A DNA stretch of 64,000 nucleotides from Arthrobacter_B sp038069765 (GCF_038069765.1 NZ_JBBPFS010000005.1:62001-126000), one strand, 5' to 3'. Counted from the first letter of the stretch, positions 42,661 through 52,393 are shown. Numbers and translations: made by a program. Notes: generated from the sequence alone by a model not told the origin.

Positions 42661-45399
42661 TTAGGCGTCGCCGCCGGCGTTGCCCGACGTTCCTGCATTC
42701 ACGTTGAGCAGGTCGTACTTCTTGATCGCTTCGGTCGGCGCGCTGGCGTCAACCTCGCCGCGGCGGGCGAGCATTTCCAGGGTCCGAACGACCATGGAGT
42801 GCGAATCAATCTTGAAGTACCGGCGTGCAGCGGCACGGGTGTCCGCGAAACCGAAGTCGTCGGCGCCCAGGGTGGCAAATTCGTTCGGAACGAACTGCCG
42901 GATCTGGTCGGGAACGGCCTTCATGTAGTCCGTGCTGGCAACAATCGGTCCGGTGGCTCCGGCGAGCTGCTTGGTGACAAACGGCACGCGGGGTTCGGCG
43001 TCGGGATGCAGGAATGCTTCTTCCTCGGCGGCCAGGCCGTCGCGGCGGAGTTCATTCCAGGACGTCACGGACCAGACATCGGCAGATACGCCCCAGTCTT
43101 CGGCCAGGATCTTCTGGGCTTCCAGGGCCCACGGCACAGCAACGCCGGAGGCGAGAAGCTGGGCGCGGGGACCATCGATCTTTGCCGGAGCCAGCAGGTA
43201 GATGCCCTTGACGATGCCTTCGACGTCGAGATCCTCCGGAGCCTTGGGCTGCAGGATCGGCTCGTTGTAGACCATGAGGTTGTAGATAACGTTCGGATCC
43301 TTGGAATCCGGACCGTACATCTGCTCCAGGCCGTGGCGGACGATGTGCCCGATTTCGTACCCGTAGGCCGGATCGTAGGTTTTCACGGCCGGATTGGTCG
43401 AGGCCAGAATCGGGGAGTGGCCGTCAGCGTGCTGCAGGCCCTCACCGGTCAGGGTGGTCCGTCCCGCGGTAGCGGAAATCAGGAAACCGCGCGCCATCTG
43501 GTCGGTGGCTGCCCAAATGTAGTCGCCCGTGCGCTGGAACCCGAACATCGAGTAGAACACGTAGACCGGAATGAGCGGCTCGCCGTGGGTGGCGTAGGAC
43601 GTGCCGGCAGCGGTAAAGGCCGCAATGGAACCGGCTTCGTTGATGCCGACATGCACAATCTGGCCCTGCGGGGACTCCTTGTAGGCCAGGACGAGGTCCC
43701 GGTCCACGGACAGGTAGTTCTGGCCCTTGGGGTTGTAGATCTTGGCCGTCGGGAAGAACGAGTCCATACCGAAGGTGCGGGCCTCATCCGGAATAATCGG
43801 CACAATCCGCTTGCCGAACTCCTTGTCCCGCATCAGGTCCTTGAGCAGACGGACAAAGGCCATGGTGGTGGCCGCCATCTGCTTGCCGGAACCGCGGTTG
43901 GCAACCTCGTAGGCCTTCTCGCCCGGCAGGTGCACCGGATCATGCTTTACGCGGCGCTCGGGAACGTTGCCGCCCAGTTCGCGGCGGCGTTCCAGCATGT
44001 ACTTGATCTCCGGAGCGTCAGCACCCGGGTTGAAGTACGGCGGCTTGTACGGATCAGCTTCGAGCTGCTCGTCCGTGATGGGGATGCGCAGGTGATCGCG
44101 GAAGGCCTTCAGGTCATCCAGAGTCAGCTTCTTCATCTGGTGCGTGGCATTGCGGCCTTCGAAGTGCGTACCCAGGCCGTAGCCCTTGACCGTGTGGGCC
44201 AGGATAACGGTCGGCTTGCCCTTGAACTCCATGGCTGCCTTGTAGGCCGCGTAGACCTTGCGGTAGTCGTGTCCGCCGCGCTTCAGGTTCCAGATTTCTT
44301 CGTCGGTCAGCTTGGCGACCAGTTCCTTGGTCTCCGGAGTCTTGCCGAAGAAGTGCTCGCGGACAAACCCGCCGTTCTCGGCCTTGTAGGTCTGGTAATC
44401 GCCGTCGGGGGTGGAGTTCATGATCTCCACCAGCGAGCCGTCCTGGTCCTTCTCGAGGAGCGAGTCCCACTCGCGGCCCCAGACGACCTTGATGACGTTC
44501 CAGCCGGCACCGCGGAAGAATGCTTCCAGTTCCTGCATAATCTTGCCGTTGCCCCGCACCGGGCCGTCGAGGCGCTGCAGGTTACAGTTCACGACAAAGG
44601 TGAGGTTGTCCAGCTTGTCATTCGCGGCAAGCTGGAGCAGGCCGCGCGATTCGGGCTCGTCCATTTCGCCGTCGCCCAGGAAGGCCCAGACGTGCTGGTC
44701 AGAGGTGTCCTTAATGCCGCGGTTCTGCAGGTAGCGGTTGGACTGCGCCTGGTAGATGGCGTTCATCGGGCCGATGCCCATGGACACGGTGGGGAATTCC
44801 CAGAAGTCCGGCATCGACCGCGGGTGCGGGTATGAGGACAGCGCGTGTCCCTCGCGGGACTTTTCCTGACGGAACCCGTCCATGTCTTCTTCGGACAGGC
44901 GGCCTTCCAGGAAAGCGCGGGCGTACATACCGGGGGAGGCGTGACCCTGGAAGTAAATCTGGTCTCCGCCGCCCGGATGGTCCTTGCCCCGGAAGAAGTG
45001 GTTCATGCCCACTTCGTACAGGGTGGCTGCACCGGCGTAGGTGGAAATGTGTCCGCCGACGCCAATTCCCGGACGCTGGGCGCGGTGCACCATAACGGCT
45101 GCATTCCAGCGCAGCCAGGCGCGGTAGCGACGCTCAACTTCCTCGTCGCCGGGGAACTCCGGTTCCTGGTCAACCGGGATGGTATTGACATAGTCAGTGG
45201 TGGTCACCATGGGTACGCCTACCGACTGCGCACCGGCGCGCTGGAGCAGCGAACGCATGATGTACTGGGCCCTTTCGGTGCCCTGGGAACGGATCAGTTC
45301 ATCCAGTGACTGCATCCATTCCGCGGTCTCCTCGGGGTCACGGTCCGGGAGCTGGTTGGTCAACCCGCTCAGGATGTCCGTTGTGTCTTCTGCGGCCAC
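42661..45399 (-). CDS. aceE: Pyruvate dehydrogenase E1 component, homodimeric type
   Basis: A 912-residue E1 that decarboxylates pyruvate with thiamine diphosphate and acetylates the E2 lipoyl group. The ThDP motif GDGEMDEPES ... VVNCNLQRLDG is clear, as are HISTYAGAATLYEVG and HVGINEAGSIAAFTAAG. It is of full length. The GTG start has AGAGAGG five bases upstream. It is next to DUF3052 and ahpE, as in Mycobacterium (Rv2241-Rv2238c region). It provides acetyl-CoA for the fatty-acid genes 7 kb away. Confidence 0.97.
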   Translation of the reverse strand: MAAEDTTDILSGLTNQLPDRDPEETAEWMQSLDELIRSQGTERAQYIMRSLLQRAGAQSVGVPMVTTTDYVNTIPVDQEPEFPGDEEVERRYRAWLRWNAAVMVHRAQRPGIGVGGHISTYAGAATLYEVGMNHFFRGKDHPGGGDQIYFQGHASPGMYARAFLEGRLSEEDMDGFRQEKSREGHALSSYPHPRSMPDFWEFPTVSMGIGPMNAIYQAQSNRYLQNRGIKDTSDQHVWAFLGDGEMDEPESRGLLQLAANDKLDNLTFVVNCNLQRLDGPVRGNGKIMQELEAFFRGAGWNVIKVVWGREWDSLLEKDQDGSLVEIMNSTPDGDYQTYKAENGGFVREHFFGKTPETKELVAKLTDEEIWNLKRGGHDYRKVYAAYKAAMEFKGKPTVILAHTVKGYGLGTHFEGRNATHQMKKLTLDDLKAFRDHLRIPITDEQLEADPYKPPYFNPGADAPEIKYMLERRRELGGNVPERRVKHDPVHLPGEKAYEVANRGSGKQMAATTMAFVRLLKDLMRDKEFGKRIVPIIPDEARTFGMDSFFPTAKIYNPKGQNYLSVDRDLVLAYKESPQGQIVHVGINEAGSIAAFTAAGTSYATHGEPLIPVYVFYSMFGFQRTGDYIWAATDQMARGFLISATAGRTTLTGEGLQHADGHSPILASTNPAVKTYDPAYGYEIGHIVRHGLEQMYGPDSKDPNVIYNLMVYNEPILQPKAPEDLDVEGIVKGIYLLAPAKIDGPRAQLLASGVAVPWALEAQKILAEDWGVSADVWSVTSWNELRRDGLAAEEEAFLHPDAEPRVPFVTKQLAGATGPIVASTDYMKAVPDQIRQFVPNEFATLGADDFGFADTRAAARRYFKIDSHSMVVRTLEMLARRGEVDASAPTEAIKKYDLLNVNAGTSGNAGGDA

Positions 45400-45744
45400 G
45401 GCAAACCTCTCTCATGTACAGATTGTGTCTGCACGAATTACGTCTGTGGGGATCCGGTTTCGTCACCGGACGATCACGGTGGCTGCGCGGATGCTGGTGC
45501 CTCCGGAGCCTCTCTGATCCACTCTAGTCCCGCAGACCGGCAGTTGCGTAGCCCGTTCGCTAACGGCTGGCAGCCGCCGGGCCGCTCATTGCCGTCCATG
45601 CGCGGGACGCACCTGCACATGCGATAGCTTGCCCGCAGAACCTTGTAGGTTCCGGACAAAAGGTGTTGGCTTGTGTCCTAGACACCACATCTCGCCCAAA
45701 TATGTGATTCCCTTGTATTTATGCAGTCAACCAGGAGGAGTGAA
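45400..45744. other. Divergent intergenic region between aceE and DUF3052
   Basis: 345 bases without a supported gene. It contains the perfect palindrome GTGTC-CTA-GACAC (45673-45685) next to TTGGCT (45666-45671), which may be a -35 and operator for the DUF3052 gene. The AGGAGGAG site at 45733-45740 fixes the DUF3052 start. Confidence 0.45.
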
Positions 45745-46164
45745 GTGAGCGAGGCCGAAGCCGTCACGGATAAGAACGTGGCGGAAAGATTGGGTTTCAA
45801 AGACCAAGACCTGATTCAGGAATTCGGTTACGACGAGGACGTCGATTTTGACCTCCGCGACGGCCTCGAGGACTTGGTGGGGAGCGAGCTCCTGACGGAA
45901 GAGGACCACGAAGTTGTAGACGGCGTAATCCTCTGGTGGCGGGCCGACGACGGGGACTTGGTGGACGCGCTTGTTGACTCCATCACCACCCTCGACGACG
46001 GCGGCGTTGTTTGGGTATTGACCCCCAAATCAGGACGGGTAGGGTACGTCCCGCCTGCAGACATCGAAGAGGCCGCTCCGACAGCAGGCCTGCACGTCAC
46101 GACATCAGCGGCAGTAAGCAGTGACTGGGCCGCAACACGCCTGGTCGCCCGCCGCAAAAAGTAG
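45745..46164 (+). CDS. DUF3052 family protein
   Basis: A 139-residue acidic protein of an actinobacterial family of unknown function. Family features: KNVAERLGFKDQDLIQEFGYDEDVD, DLRDGLEDLVGSEL, VVDGVILWWRADDGDLVDALVD and WVLTPKSGRVGYVPPADIEE. GTG 45745 is chosen because of the AGGAGGAG four bases upstream. It lies between aceE and the peroxiredoxin, as in mycobacteria. Confidence 0.92.
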   Translation: MSEAEAVTDKNVAERLGFKDQDLIQEFGYDEDVDFDLRDGLEDLVGSELLTEEDHEVVDGVILWWRADDGDLVDALVDSITTLDDGGVVWVLTPKSGRVGYVPPADIEEAAPTAGLHVTTSAAVSSDWAATRLVARRKK

Positions 46165-46171
46165 CACCGGT

Positions 46172-46654
46172 TTGCCTCAAAGTCCGGAACCGGGAGCTGT
46201 TTGGCAGCACCCGGCTCCGGACTTTGTGCTTCCCAATCAGTTCGGCGAGCCAGTTGCTCTGTCGTCCCTTCGGGGAACGCCCGTCGTCGTAGTGTTTTAT
46301 CCCTTCGCCTTTTCCGGGGTGTGCACCGGCGAGCTGGATGAATTGCAGGGGGCCGCGGAGGAGATTGCCCTTACCGGTGCCCGGATTCTGGCCGTCTCCT
46401 GCGACTCCAAGTACGCTTTGCGTGCCTATGCGCAGCAGCGCGGCTACACCTTTGACCTCTTGGCTGACTTCTGGCCGCACGGCGCAGTGTCGGACGCCTA
46501 CGGAGCATTTGATGCCGACCTTGGCCGCCCGGTCCGAGCCTCGTTTATCATCGATGGCAGAGGCCTGATTCGTGCGGAGATCCGGTCGGATCCGGGGTCT
46601 CCCCGCCCGCTGCAGGCCTATCTGGACGCGCTCAAGGAGATGCTTTCGGAATGA
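46172..46654 (+). CDS. ahpE: AhpE-type one-cysteine peroxiredoxin
   Basis: A 160-residue peroxiredoxin that reduces hydroperoxides. The peroxidatic cysteine is Cys51 in YPFAFSGVCTGEL; the proline-threonine/serine surroundings of the family are kept, and no second conserved cysteine in CxxC form is seen, as in mycobacterial AhpE. A TTG at 46172, eight bases after the DUF3052 stop, gives the family length; GTG or ATG starts upstream would lie within DUF3052. The stop overlaps the sirtuin ATG. Confidence 0.88.
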   Translation: MPQSPEPGAVWQHPAPDFVLPNQFGEPVALSSLRGTPVVVVFYPFAFSGVCTGELDELQGAAEEIALTGARILAVSCDSKYALRAYAQQRGYTFDLLADFWPHGAVSDAYGAFDADLGRPVRASFIIDGRGLIRAEIRSDPGSPRPLQAYLDALKEMLSE

Positions 46655-47700
46655 CCCACGCACCACAGCCCTACTCCGGCCCAACTTCCGGATCGTCCGC
46701 GCCGGGATCGCCCGCCCCCAGCCAATCGGCCTCGGGATCGCCTTCCGCACAGCAGACGCGGCCCGGCCTGGGGCTCACCGGCTTTGTCCGGTCCCAGCCC
46801 GCACCGCCCTCCGCTCCGGCGCCGACGCCCGAAGAAGAGCGGCAGCTGCACAGTGCCGTCGATCTGCTCAGCGGCCGCCGGATGGCTGTCCTGACCGGTG
46901 CCGGAATGAGCACGGACTCCGGAATCCCCGATTACCGGGGACCTGAAGCGCCGCCGCGCAAACCCATGACCTACCAGGAATTCGTGGGCGACAGCGAACT
47001 CCGCCGCCGCTACTGGGCCCGAAACCACGTTGGCTGGCACCATCTGCGGCACGCCGTACCCAACGCCGGACACGCCGCCGTCGCCCGCTTGGAACGCCGC
47101 GGACTAACCACCGGCCTGATTACCCAAAACGTGGACCGGCTGCATGCCGACGCCGGCAGTGCCTTGGCCGTTGACCTGCACGGGCGCTTCGACCGGGTGC
47201 TGTGCCTGGACTGCGGCACCCGCTATTCGCGCCAAACCGTGTCCCGGCTGCTCGAAGAGCTGAATCCCGGGTTTCTGGAGCGCACCCGGCTCGACGGCGA
47301 CATCGCCCCCGATGCGGATGCTGACGTTGCGGACACCGAGGACTTCGTCGTGGCGGACTGTCCGGTCTGCGGAGGCATGCTCAAGCCGGACTTTGTGTAT
47401 TTCGGCGAGAACGTGCCCCGGGACAGGGTGGCGGCTGCGTTCGCCATGCTGAACGCAGCTGACGCACTGCTGGTCGCAGGTTCGTCGCTGACCGTGATGA
47501 GCGGGCTGCGCTTCGTGAAGCATGCCCACAAAACCGGCAAACCGGTGGTCATCATCAACCGTGGATGGACCCGCGGAGACGACCTCGCCGATCTGAAAAT
47601 TGAGGCGGGGGTGGCCACCGCCCTGGAATTTCTGGCGTCCGAGCTGCCCGACCTGCCGGCTCAGCCCCGCAGGCAGGCAGGGCTTGGAAGCTCTGATTAG
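46651..47700 (+). CDS. Sir2-family NAD-dependent protein deacylase
   Basis: A 349-residue sirtuin. The NAD-binding GAGMSTDSGIPDYRG, the ITQNVDRLH segment, the catalytic His in DLHGRF, a zinc site CLDCG ... CPVCGG and the late GSSLTVMSGLRF are present. The first 65 residues are a Pro/Ser/Gly-rich disordered leader. It removes acetyl or acyl groups from lysines using NAD; targets are not known. Overlap with ahpE (ATGA) suggests co-translation. Confidence 0.92.
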   Translation: MTHAPQPYSGPTSGSSAPGSPAPSQSASGSPSAQQTRPGLGLTGFVRSQPAPPSAPAPTPEEERQLHSAVDLLSGRRMAVLTGAGMSTDSGIPDYRGPEAPPRKPMTYQEFVGDSELRRRYWARNHVGWHHLRHAVPNAGHAAVARLERRGLTTGLITQNVDRLHADAGSALAVDLHGRFDRVLCLDCGTRYSRQTVSRLLEELNPGFLERTRLDGDIAPDADADVADTEDFVVADCPVCGGMLKPDFVYFGENVPRDRVAAAFAMLNAADALLVAGSSLTVMSGLRFVKHAHKTGKPVVIINRGWTRGDDLADLKIEAGVATALEFLASELPDLPAQPRRQAGLGSSD

Positions 47701-47784
47701 GTAATTTCCCAAAACGTCCGGTAAAGTAATTCCTCGTGATGCGGCGCTGATCAAGGAGAACTTGAAAGGCATAACGGTCACAAA

Positions 47785-47857
47785 GGGTCTTTAGCTCAGC
47801 TGGTAGAGCGCCACGTTTACACCGTGGATGTCATCGGTTCGATCCCGGTAGGACCCA
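47785..47857 (+). tRNA. tRNA-Val (anticodon UAC)
   Basis: A 73-base cloverleaf: acceptor GGGTCTT with AGGACCC, D arm GCTCAGCTGGTAGAGC, anticodon stem CCACG/CGTGG with loop TTTACAC, and T arm CGGTTCGATCCCG. CCA is not encoded. A strong terminator follows within 25 bases. A TAAAGT -10 candidate lies at 47722-47727. Confidence 0.97.
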
Positions 47858-47878
47858 CCGCAATAAAGCGGTACAAAG

Positions 47879-47915
47879 AAACCCCGCCCTCCGGCTCCGG
47901 AAGGCGGGGTTTTCT
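47879..47915. terminator. Terminator after tRNA-Val
   Basis: AAACCCCGCC (47879-47888) pairs with GGCGGGGTTT (47903-47912), followed by TTCTG. It also serves the converging monooxygenase gene. Confidence 0.88.
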
Positions 47916-47930
47916 GCTGTCTGTACCCGG

Positions 47931-49325
47931 TTAGCGAATAGCCTGGATTTCCCGCGGAAGCTCCGAAACGGAAGCCGGTCCTGCAGCCGGCGCGAGGTAG
48001 GCCTCCAAACTGTCATCCATCGCCCGGATCCAGGGCGTGTGGTGCGGCTGCGACATGGTGCCGGTGATGATCGATTGATGGACCCTGTCGCGGTAGCCCA
48101 TGATGTCCTGCTTCTTTTCCTGCATCCAGATCTTGAACAGCTCGGAGACGGCGTCCAGATCGAAGTTGGGGTAGTCGGTCCGGTCGATGAGATCCCGGAC
48201 GTAGGCGCTTTGGAAATCGGCCTCGTCATCATGCGATTCAAGGGCATCCTGGGCAGAGAGCCATGCGGCGATGTCCGCGGCGCGCACCTCGGCGGAAGGT
48301 ACCTCAATCCGGCCAATCATCACGTCACGGGCATACCAGGCCTGCACGTCGAACATATTGAACGTGTAGTACTGGTCCTGCATGCCCAGATAGATCAGGT
48401 TGGGGTTCTCCTGCCACAGGACGCCCTTGTACAGGCTCCCGGGGTAGAGGACGTTGCGCGAGACCAGGGACAGCTCCGAGGGCAGGAAGGGGTACGTGTG
48501 GCGGTACCCGGTGCACAGCACGACGGCGTCGAAGTCCCGCGTGGTGCCGTCCAGGAAAGAAACGGTGCGGCCGTTGAACCCGGTCACCAGAGGACGTTCC
48601 TCGATGCCCTCGGGCCAGTCGTAGCCGAGTTCATGGCTGCGGTAGCTGATGGTGACCGAGCTGGCGCCCATCTTGTAGGCCTGCGAGCCGATGTCCTCCG
48701 CGGAATAGCTGCTGCCGATCATCAAGACGCTGCGCCCGGCGAAGCGCTCGGCCCCGCGGAAGTCGTGGGCGTGCAGGACCTCGCCCGGGAACGTATTGAT
48801 CCCGGCAAACTCCGGCACAACGGGGCTGGCGAAGTGCCCGGTGGCTACCACCAGTTTGTCGAAGACATGCGTCTCAGTGTTCCCTGTTTCCAGGTCTTCG
48901 ACCTGCACTGTGAACTCGGCGGCGGCCTCGTTCCAGGTGACCCAGCGGGCCACGGTATTGAAGCGGACATACTTGCGCACGTCACTCTTTTCCACCCGGC
49001 CCTTGATGTAGTCGAAGAGGACCTCGCGCGGAGGGTAGGAGGAAATGGGGCAGCCGAAGTGCTCGTCAAAGGTGTAGTCGGCGAACTCCAGGCATTCCTT
49101 GGGCCCGTTGGACCACAAATGCCGGTACATGCTGGAGTGCACCGGTTCTCCGGCCCCGTCCAGCCCGGTACGCCAGGTGTAGTTCCACTGCCCGCCCCAG
49201 TCTGCCTGTTTCTCAAAGCAGATGATGTCCGGAATGTCCGCTCCGAGCTTCCGTGCCGACTCAAAGGCCCGCAGCTGCGCCATGCCGCTGGGACCGGCTC
49301 CAATGATTCCTACCCGTTGTGTCAT
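47931..49325 (-). CDS. tmm: Flavin monooxygenase, trimethylamine monooxygenase type
   Basis: A 464-residue bacterial FMO. It has FAD motif GIIGAGPSG (6-14), NADPH region IGSSYSAEDIGSQ, the FMO motif FPGEVLHAHDF (F-x-G-x-x-x-H-x-x-x-F) and ATGHF. Long segments match the Tmm pattern known from marine bacteria: DWGGQWNYTWRTGLD, MYRHLWSNGPKECLEFADY, and YLGMQDQYYTFNMFDVQAWY. Tmm oxidises trimethylamine to its N-oxide with NADPH and O2. AAGGAG before ATG 49325 fixes the start. No TMAO demethylase gene or amine transporter is adjacent, so detoxification or another amine/sulfide substrate is possible. Confidence 0.88.
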   Translation of the reverse strand: MTQRVGIIGAGPSGMAQLRAFESARKLGADIPDIICFEKQADWGGQWNYTWRTGLDGAGEPVHSSMYRHLWSNGPKECLEFADYTFDEHFGCPISSYPPREVLFDYIKGRVEKSDVRKYVRFNTVARWVTWNEAAAEFTVQVEDLETGNTETHVFDKLVVATGHFASPVVPEFAGINTFPGEVLHAHDFRGAERFAGRSVLMIGSSYSAEDIGSQAYKMGASSVTISYRSHELGYDWPEGIEERPLVTGFNGRTVSFLDGTTRDFDAVVLCTGYRHTYPFLPSELSLVSRNVLYPGSLYKGVLWQENPNLIYLGMQDQYYTFNMFDVQAWYARDVMIGRIEVPSAEVRAADIAAWLSAQDALESHDDEADFQSAYVRDLIDRTDYPNFDLDAVSELFKIWMQEKKQDIMGYRDRVHQSIITGTMSQPHHTPWIRAMDDSLEAYLAPAAGPASVSELPREIQAIR

Positions 49326-49828
49326 TTGTCTCCTTGGTTCGGGGCCCCGGTGCCGCGGTGGCGTTCCCGGTCCGGAGGAGGGGGAGCAGCGGTGCGCGGA
49401 CGCGCAAACATCAGCAGCACCGATGGTCGGTACTGCTGTTCCTCGAAGCGGAAGTGCAGCGCCCGGAATCAGATCCGTCAGGAGAAAAGGGCGGCAAGTC
49501 GTTCCGGCTGGAACCGGCAAAAGCGGGGTTCCGGCACAGGTTGCGTACGGCCAGCCCGGGGCCCGTGGCGCCGGCCGGCCGTCCTGCTACCGAATCAGTT
49601 CTACCCGGGCAAGTCAAAAGCGGCAGGGCTGAAGGACCCCGAATCAGTGTTGCGCCGATGGAGCGGGTAGAGTTCTCCGGGCCCCAAATGGTGAAGTTGG
49701 CCACCGGTTGCTTGCGGCCGGCCGGGATATGAGCCGGATATCGGTGGGTCACACAGTTGGCGGACAGGCTCCGCTGCTATTCCTGAATAACGGCACGAAA
49801 CCAGACAGGAACAGGGGGTGCAGGCTTT
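49326..49828. other. Gene-free region between tmm and the beta-lactamase-like gene
   Basis: 503 bases. No frame in it has convincing codon use. CCGAATCAGT occurs at 49590-49599 and 49639-49648, and the related CGGAATCAGA near 49464, which may be binding sites for a regulator. The divergent promoters of both flanking genes must lie here; none is clear. Confidence 0.4.
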
Positions 49829-50848
49829 TTGCATACGGAAACGTCACGTACTTTTTTCCGCCGGCGTCCGGTCCTCCGGCGCACGCTGGCAGCTGCTGCT
49901 GCCCTGCTGCTTCCGCTTACCGCTGGCTGCGCCGGGGTATCGGCAACAGAACAGGTCAATGCCGCAGCTGAGTCACCCGCGAAGGCAGCGCCGTCCAGCG
50001 AGTTGCCGGAGCAGGAAGCAGACCAGCTCAATGATGCTCTGAACGAGTACGCGTCCGGAACCGGTGCCGAGTTCTCCGCGGCAGTCTACGAGACCGACAC
50101 CGGCAGGTCCTGGTACTACAACCGCGGGGCGAGCTATCTGGAAGCCAGCTTGGTCAAGGTCCCCATCCTGTTGACGCTGCTGAGGCAGGCAACGGAGGAA
50201 CAGCGGGAACTGACGCTGGAAGAGGAATACCTCTCCGTGATGATGATCGAATACAGCGACAATGACGCCACCACTGCTCTCTATGAGTCGGTCGGCGGTG
50301 CCGGGGAGCTGTCTCTGACATACGAGCTGCTTGGCATATCGCAGACGCCCGCTACCGAGATCTGGGGTGCGAACGAGACAGGGGTGGAGGACCAGCTCAA
50401 GGTTGCCCGGGCGCTGCTCGACGGCGTGGACTGGATCAACAGCGACCTGCACGATTACGCCGTCGAACTGATGGAAAACGTGGAGGAGAGCCAGAACTGG
50501 GGAATCAACGCCGGACTATTGGAAAGCGGCGCCGAAATTGCCGTGAAGAACGGGTGGCTGCAGGACGATGACCTGTCCTGGAACGTGGGAAGCGCCGGCT
50601 TCGTGCGCGCGGGCGGTTCCGAATACGCGGTTGTGGTGCTGACCTCCGGGACCGCCGCGATGGAGGAGGGAGTGTCAGTGGTTGAAGACGTGGCCGCTGT
50701 CATCAACTCTTTTGAAACTACGGGTACCACCGACACGGGAACCACCAATCCAGGCATGGGAACCACCAATCCAGGCACGGACCCCAGCGGCACAGCCACG
50801 GGCGACACGGACAGCACCGTGTGGCGGGCCGGCGGCCCGGAAGCATAG
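49829..50848 (+). CDS. Secreted serine hydrolase lipoprotein, class A beta-lactamase fold
   Basis: A 339-residue protein with a basic start, a hydrophobic signal segment and a lipobox LTAGC, so it is likely a lipoprotein. Active-site motifs: Ser-Leu-Val-Lys in ASLVKVPIL, YSDNDAT (the SDN motif), and KNGW where beta-lactamases have KTG. KNGW is common in non-resistance relatives, so cell-wall or amide hydrolase activity is as likely as beta-lactam breakdown. The C-terminus has a Thr/Gly/Asn tail with two GTTNPG repeats. The TTG start follows AGGGGG. Confidence 0.8.
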   Translation: MHTETSRTFFRRRPVLRRTLAAAAALLLPLTAGCAGVSATEQVNAAAESPAKAAPSSELPEQEADQLNDALNEYASGTGAEFSAAVYETDTGRSWYYNRGASYLEASLVKVPILLTLLRQATEEQRELTLEEEYLSVMMIEYSDNDATTALYESVGGAGELSLTYELLGISQTPATEIWGANETGVEDQLKVARALLDGVDWINSDLHDYAVELMENVEESQNWGINAGLLESGAEIAVKNGWLQDDDLSWNVGSAGFVRAGGSEYAVVVLTSGTAAMEEGVSVVEDVAAVINSFETTGTTDTGTTNPGMGTTNPGTDPSGTATGDTDSTVWRAGGPEA

Positions 50849-50924
50849 GCTGGAGGGTGAAGACGGCGGGTGAGCGCCGATCGCCGCGCCCCTGGCTGGG
50901 GCCCCGAAGAATCCTGGAGAAAAC

Positions 50925-52361
50925 TTGAGCGCACAAATTGGCGTCACCGGTCTGGCAGTAATGGGAGCAAACCTGGCCCGGAACCTGGCCCGGAACGGGT
51001 ACACCGTGGCCCTTCACAACCGGTCCATCGAGAAGACGGATGCACTGCTGGCCGCACATGGCGACGAGGGCGACTTCATCCGCACCGAATCCCTGCAGGA
51101 ACTGGTCGATTCGCTGGAAAAGCCGCGCCGCGTCCTGATCATGGTCAAGGCCGGGGCACCGGTTGACTCTGTTATCGAGAAGCTGGTGCCGCTGCTGGAA
51201 GCAGGCGACATCGTCATCGACGCCGGCAACTCGCACTACGAGGACACCCGCCGCCGCGAGGCTGCGCTGGCCGAAAAGGACCTGCACTTTGTGGGCGTCG
51301 GCGTGTCCGGCGGCGAGGAAGGTGCCCTGCTGGGCCCGTCCATCATGCCCGGCGGCTCAAAGGAATCCTACGACTCCCTGGGTCCGATGCTGGAGAAGAT
51401 TGCCGCCAAGTACGACGGCGATCCGTGCTGCACCTGGATCGGCACCGACGGCGCCGGCCACTTCGTCAAGATGGTGCACAACGGCATCGAATACGCCGAC
51501 ATGCAGGTCATCGGGGAAGCCTATGATCTGCTGCGCTCGGCTGCAGGCATCGAACCGGCCGAACAGGCCAAGATCTTCACCGAATGGAACACCGGCCAGC
51601 TGAGCTCGTTCCTGATCGAAATCACCGCCGAGGTCCTGGCCCACACCGACGCTCGCACCGGCAAGCCGTTTGTCGACGTCGTCGTGGATTCAGCGGGGCA
51701 GAAGGGGACCGGACGCTGGACCGTGGTCTCGGGCCTGGATCTGGGTTCGCCCGTATCCGCCATCGCCGAGTCGGTCTTTGCCCGTGCCCTGTCCTCGCAG
51801 CGCGGCCAGCGCGAAGAAGCCCAGGAAATCCTTGCCGGCGGCGAGTCCACCGTGGAACTGCCGGAAACCTTCGTGGAAGACGTCCGGCAGGCGCTGTACG
51901 CGTCCAAGCTCGTCAGCTACGCCCAGGGCATCGACATGCTCACGGCTGCCGCCAAGACCTACGGCTGGGACCTGAAGCTGGACGAGATTGCCTCGCTGTG
52001 GCGCGCCGGCTGCATCATCCGCGCCGAACTGCTGGACGACATCATGAAGGCCTACGCCGGCGATGCGGCTCCGGCGAACCTGCTGCTGGCACCGGCCTTC
52101 GCCGAGTCCATAGCTGCCGCTCTGCCGGCCTGGCGCCGCGTAGTGTCCGTTGCAGTCCAGCTGGGCATCCCCGTGCCCGTCTTCTCCTCTTCCCTGGCCT
52201 ACTACGACGGACTGCGCCGCAAGCGCCTGCCCGCCGCACTGACTCAGGGCCTGCGCGACCTCTTCGGTGCCCACACGTACCACCGCGTTGACGATGAGGG
52301 CACGTTCCACACGCTCTGGGGTGCGGACCGCTCCGAAATTGCCGCTGTGGACACCCACTAA
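50925..52361 (+). CDS. gnd: 6-phosphogluconate dehydrogenase
   Basis: A 478-residue NADP-linked enzyme making ribulose 5-phosphate and CO2. The NADP site is GVTGLAVMGANLARNLARNG, the catalytic lysine is in GHFVKMVHNGIEYADMQ, and the signature VDSAGQKGTGRWT is present. The C-terminal tail YHRVDDEGTFHTLW is normal. The start is TTG. It forms the oxidative pentose phosphate branch together with a G6PDH; the G6PDH in this window is atypical. Confidence 0.97.
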   Translation: MSAQIGVTGLAVMGANLARNLARNGYTVALHNRSIEKTDALLAAHGDEGDFIRTESLQELVDSLEKPRRVLIMVKAGAPVDSVIEKLVPLLEAGDIVIDAGNSHYEDTRRREAALAEKDLHFVGVGVSGGEEGALLGPSIMPGGSKESYDSLGPMLEKIAAKYDGDPCCTWIGTDGAGHFVKMVHNGIEYADMQVIGEAYDLLRSAAGIEPAEQAKIFTEWNTGQLSSFLIEITAEVLAHTDARTGKPFVDVVVDSAGQKGTGRWTVVSGLDLGSPVSAIAESVFARALSSQRGQREEAQEILAGGESTVELPETFVEDVRQALYASKLVSYAQGIDMLTAAAKTYGWDLKLDEIASLWRAGCIIRAELLDDIMKAYAGDAAPANLLLAPAFAESIAAALPAWRRVVSVAVQLGIPVPVFSSSLAYYDGLRRKRLPAALTQGLRDLFGAHTYHRVDDEGTFHTLWGADRSEIAAVDTH

Positions 52362-52393
52362 GCACGCAGCGGGCACTACTCCTGCACAGCGCT

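Noticed and set aside
42799..44835. A 678-codon open frame on the + strand, antisense to aceE
   Set aside because: It is the GC-rich mirror of aceE, which has full family motifs. The antisense protein is a repetitive V/G/R/H-rich sequence with no domain and no ribosome site.
50455..51004. Minus-strand frames (50455..50934 and 50675..51004) over the end of the beta-lactamase-like gene
   Set aside because: Shadow frames of the hydrolase tail and gnd start; no ribosome site or recognisable motif.
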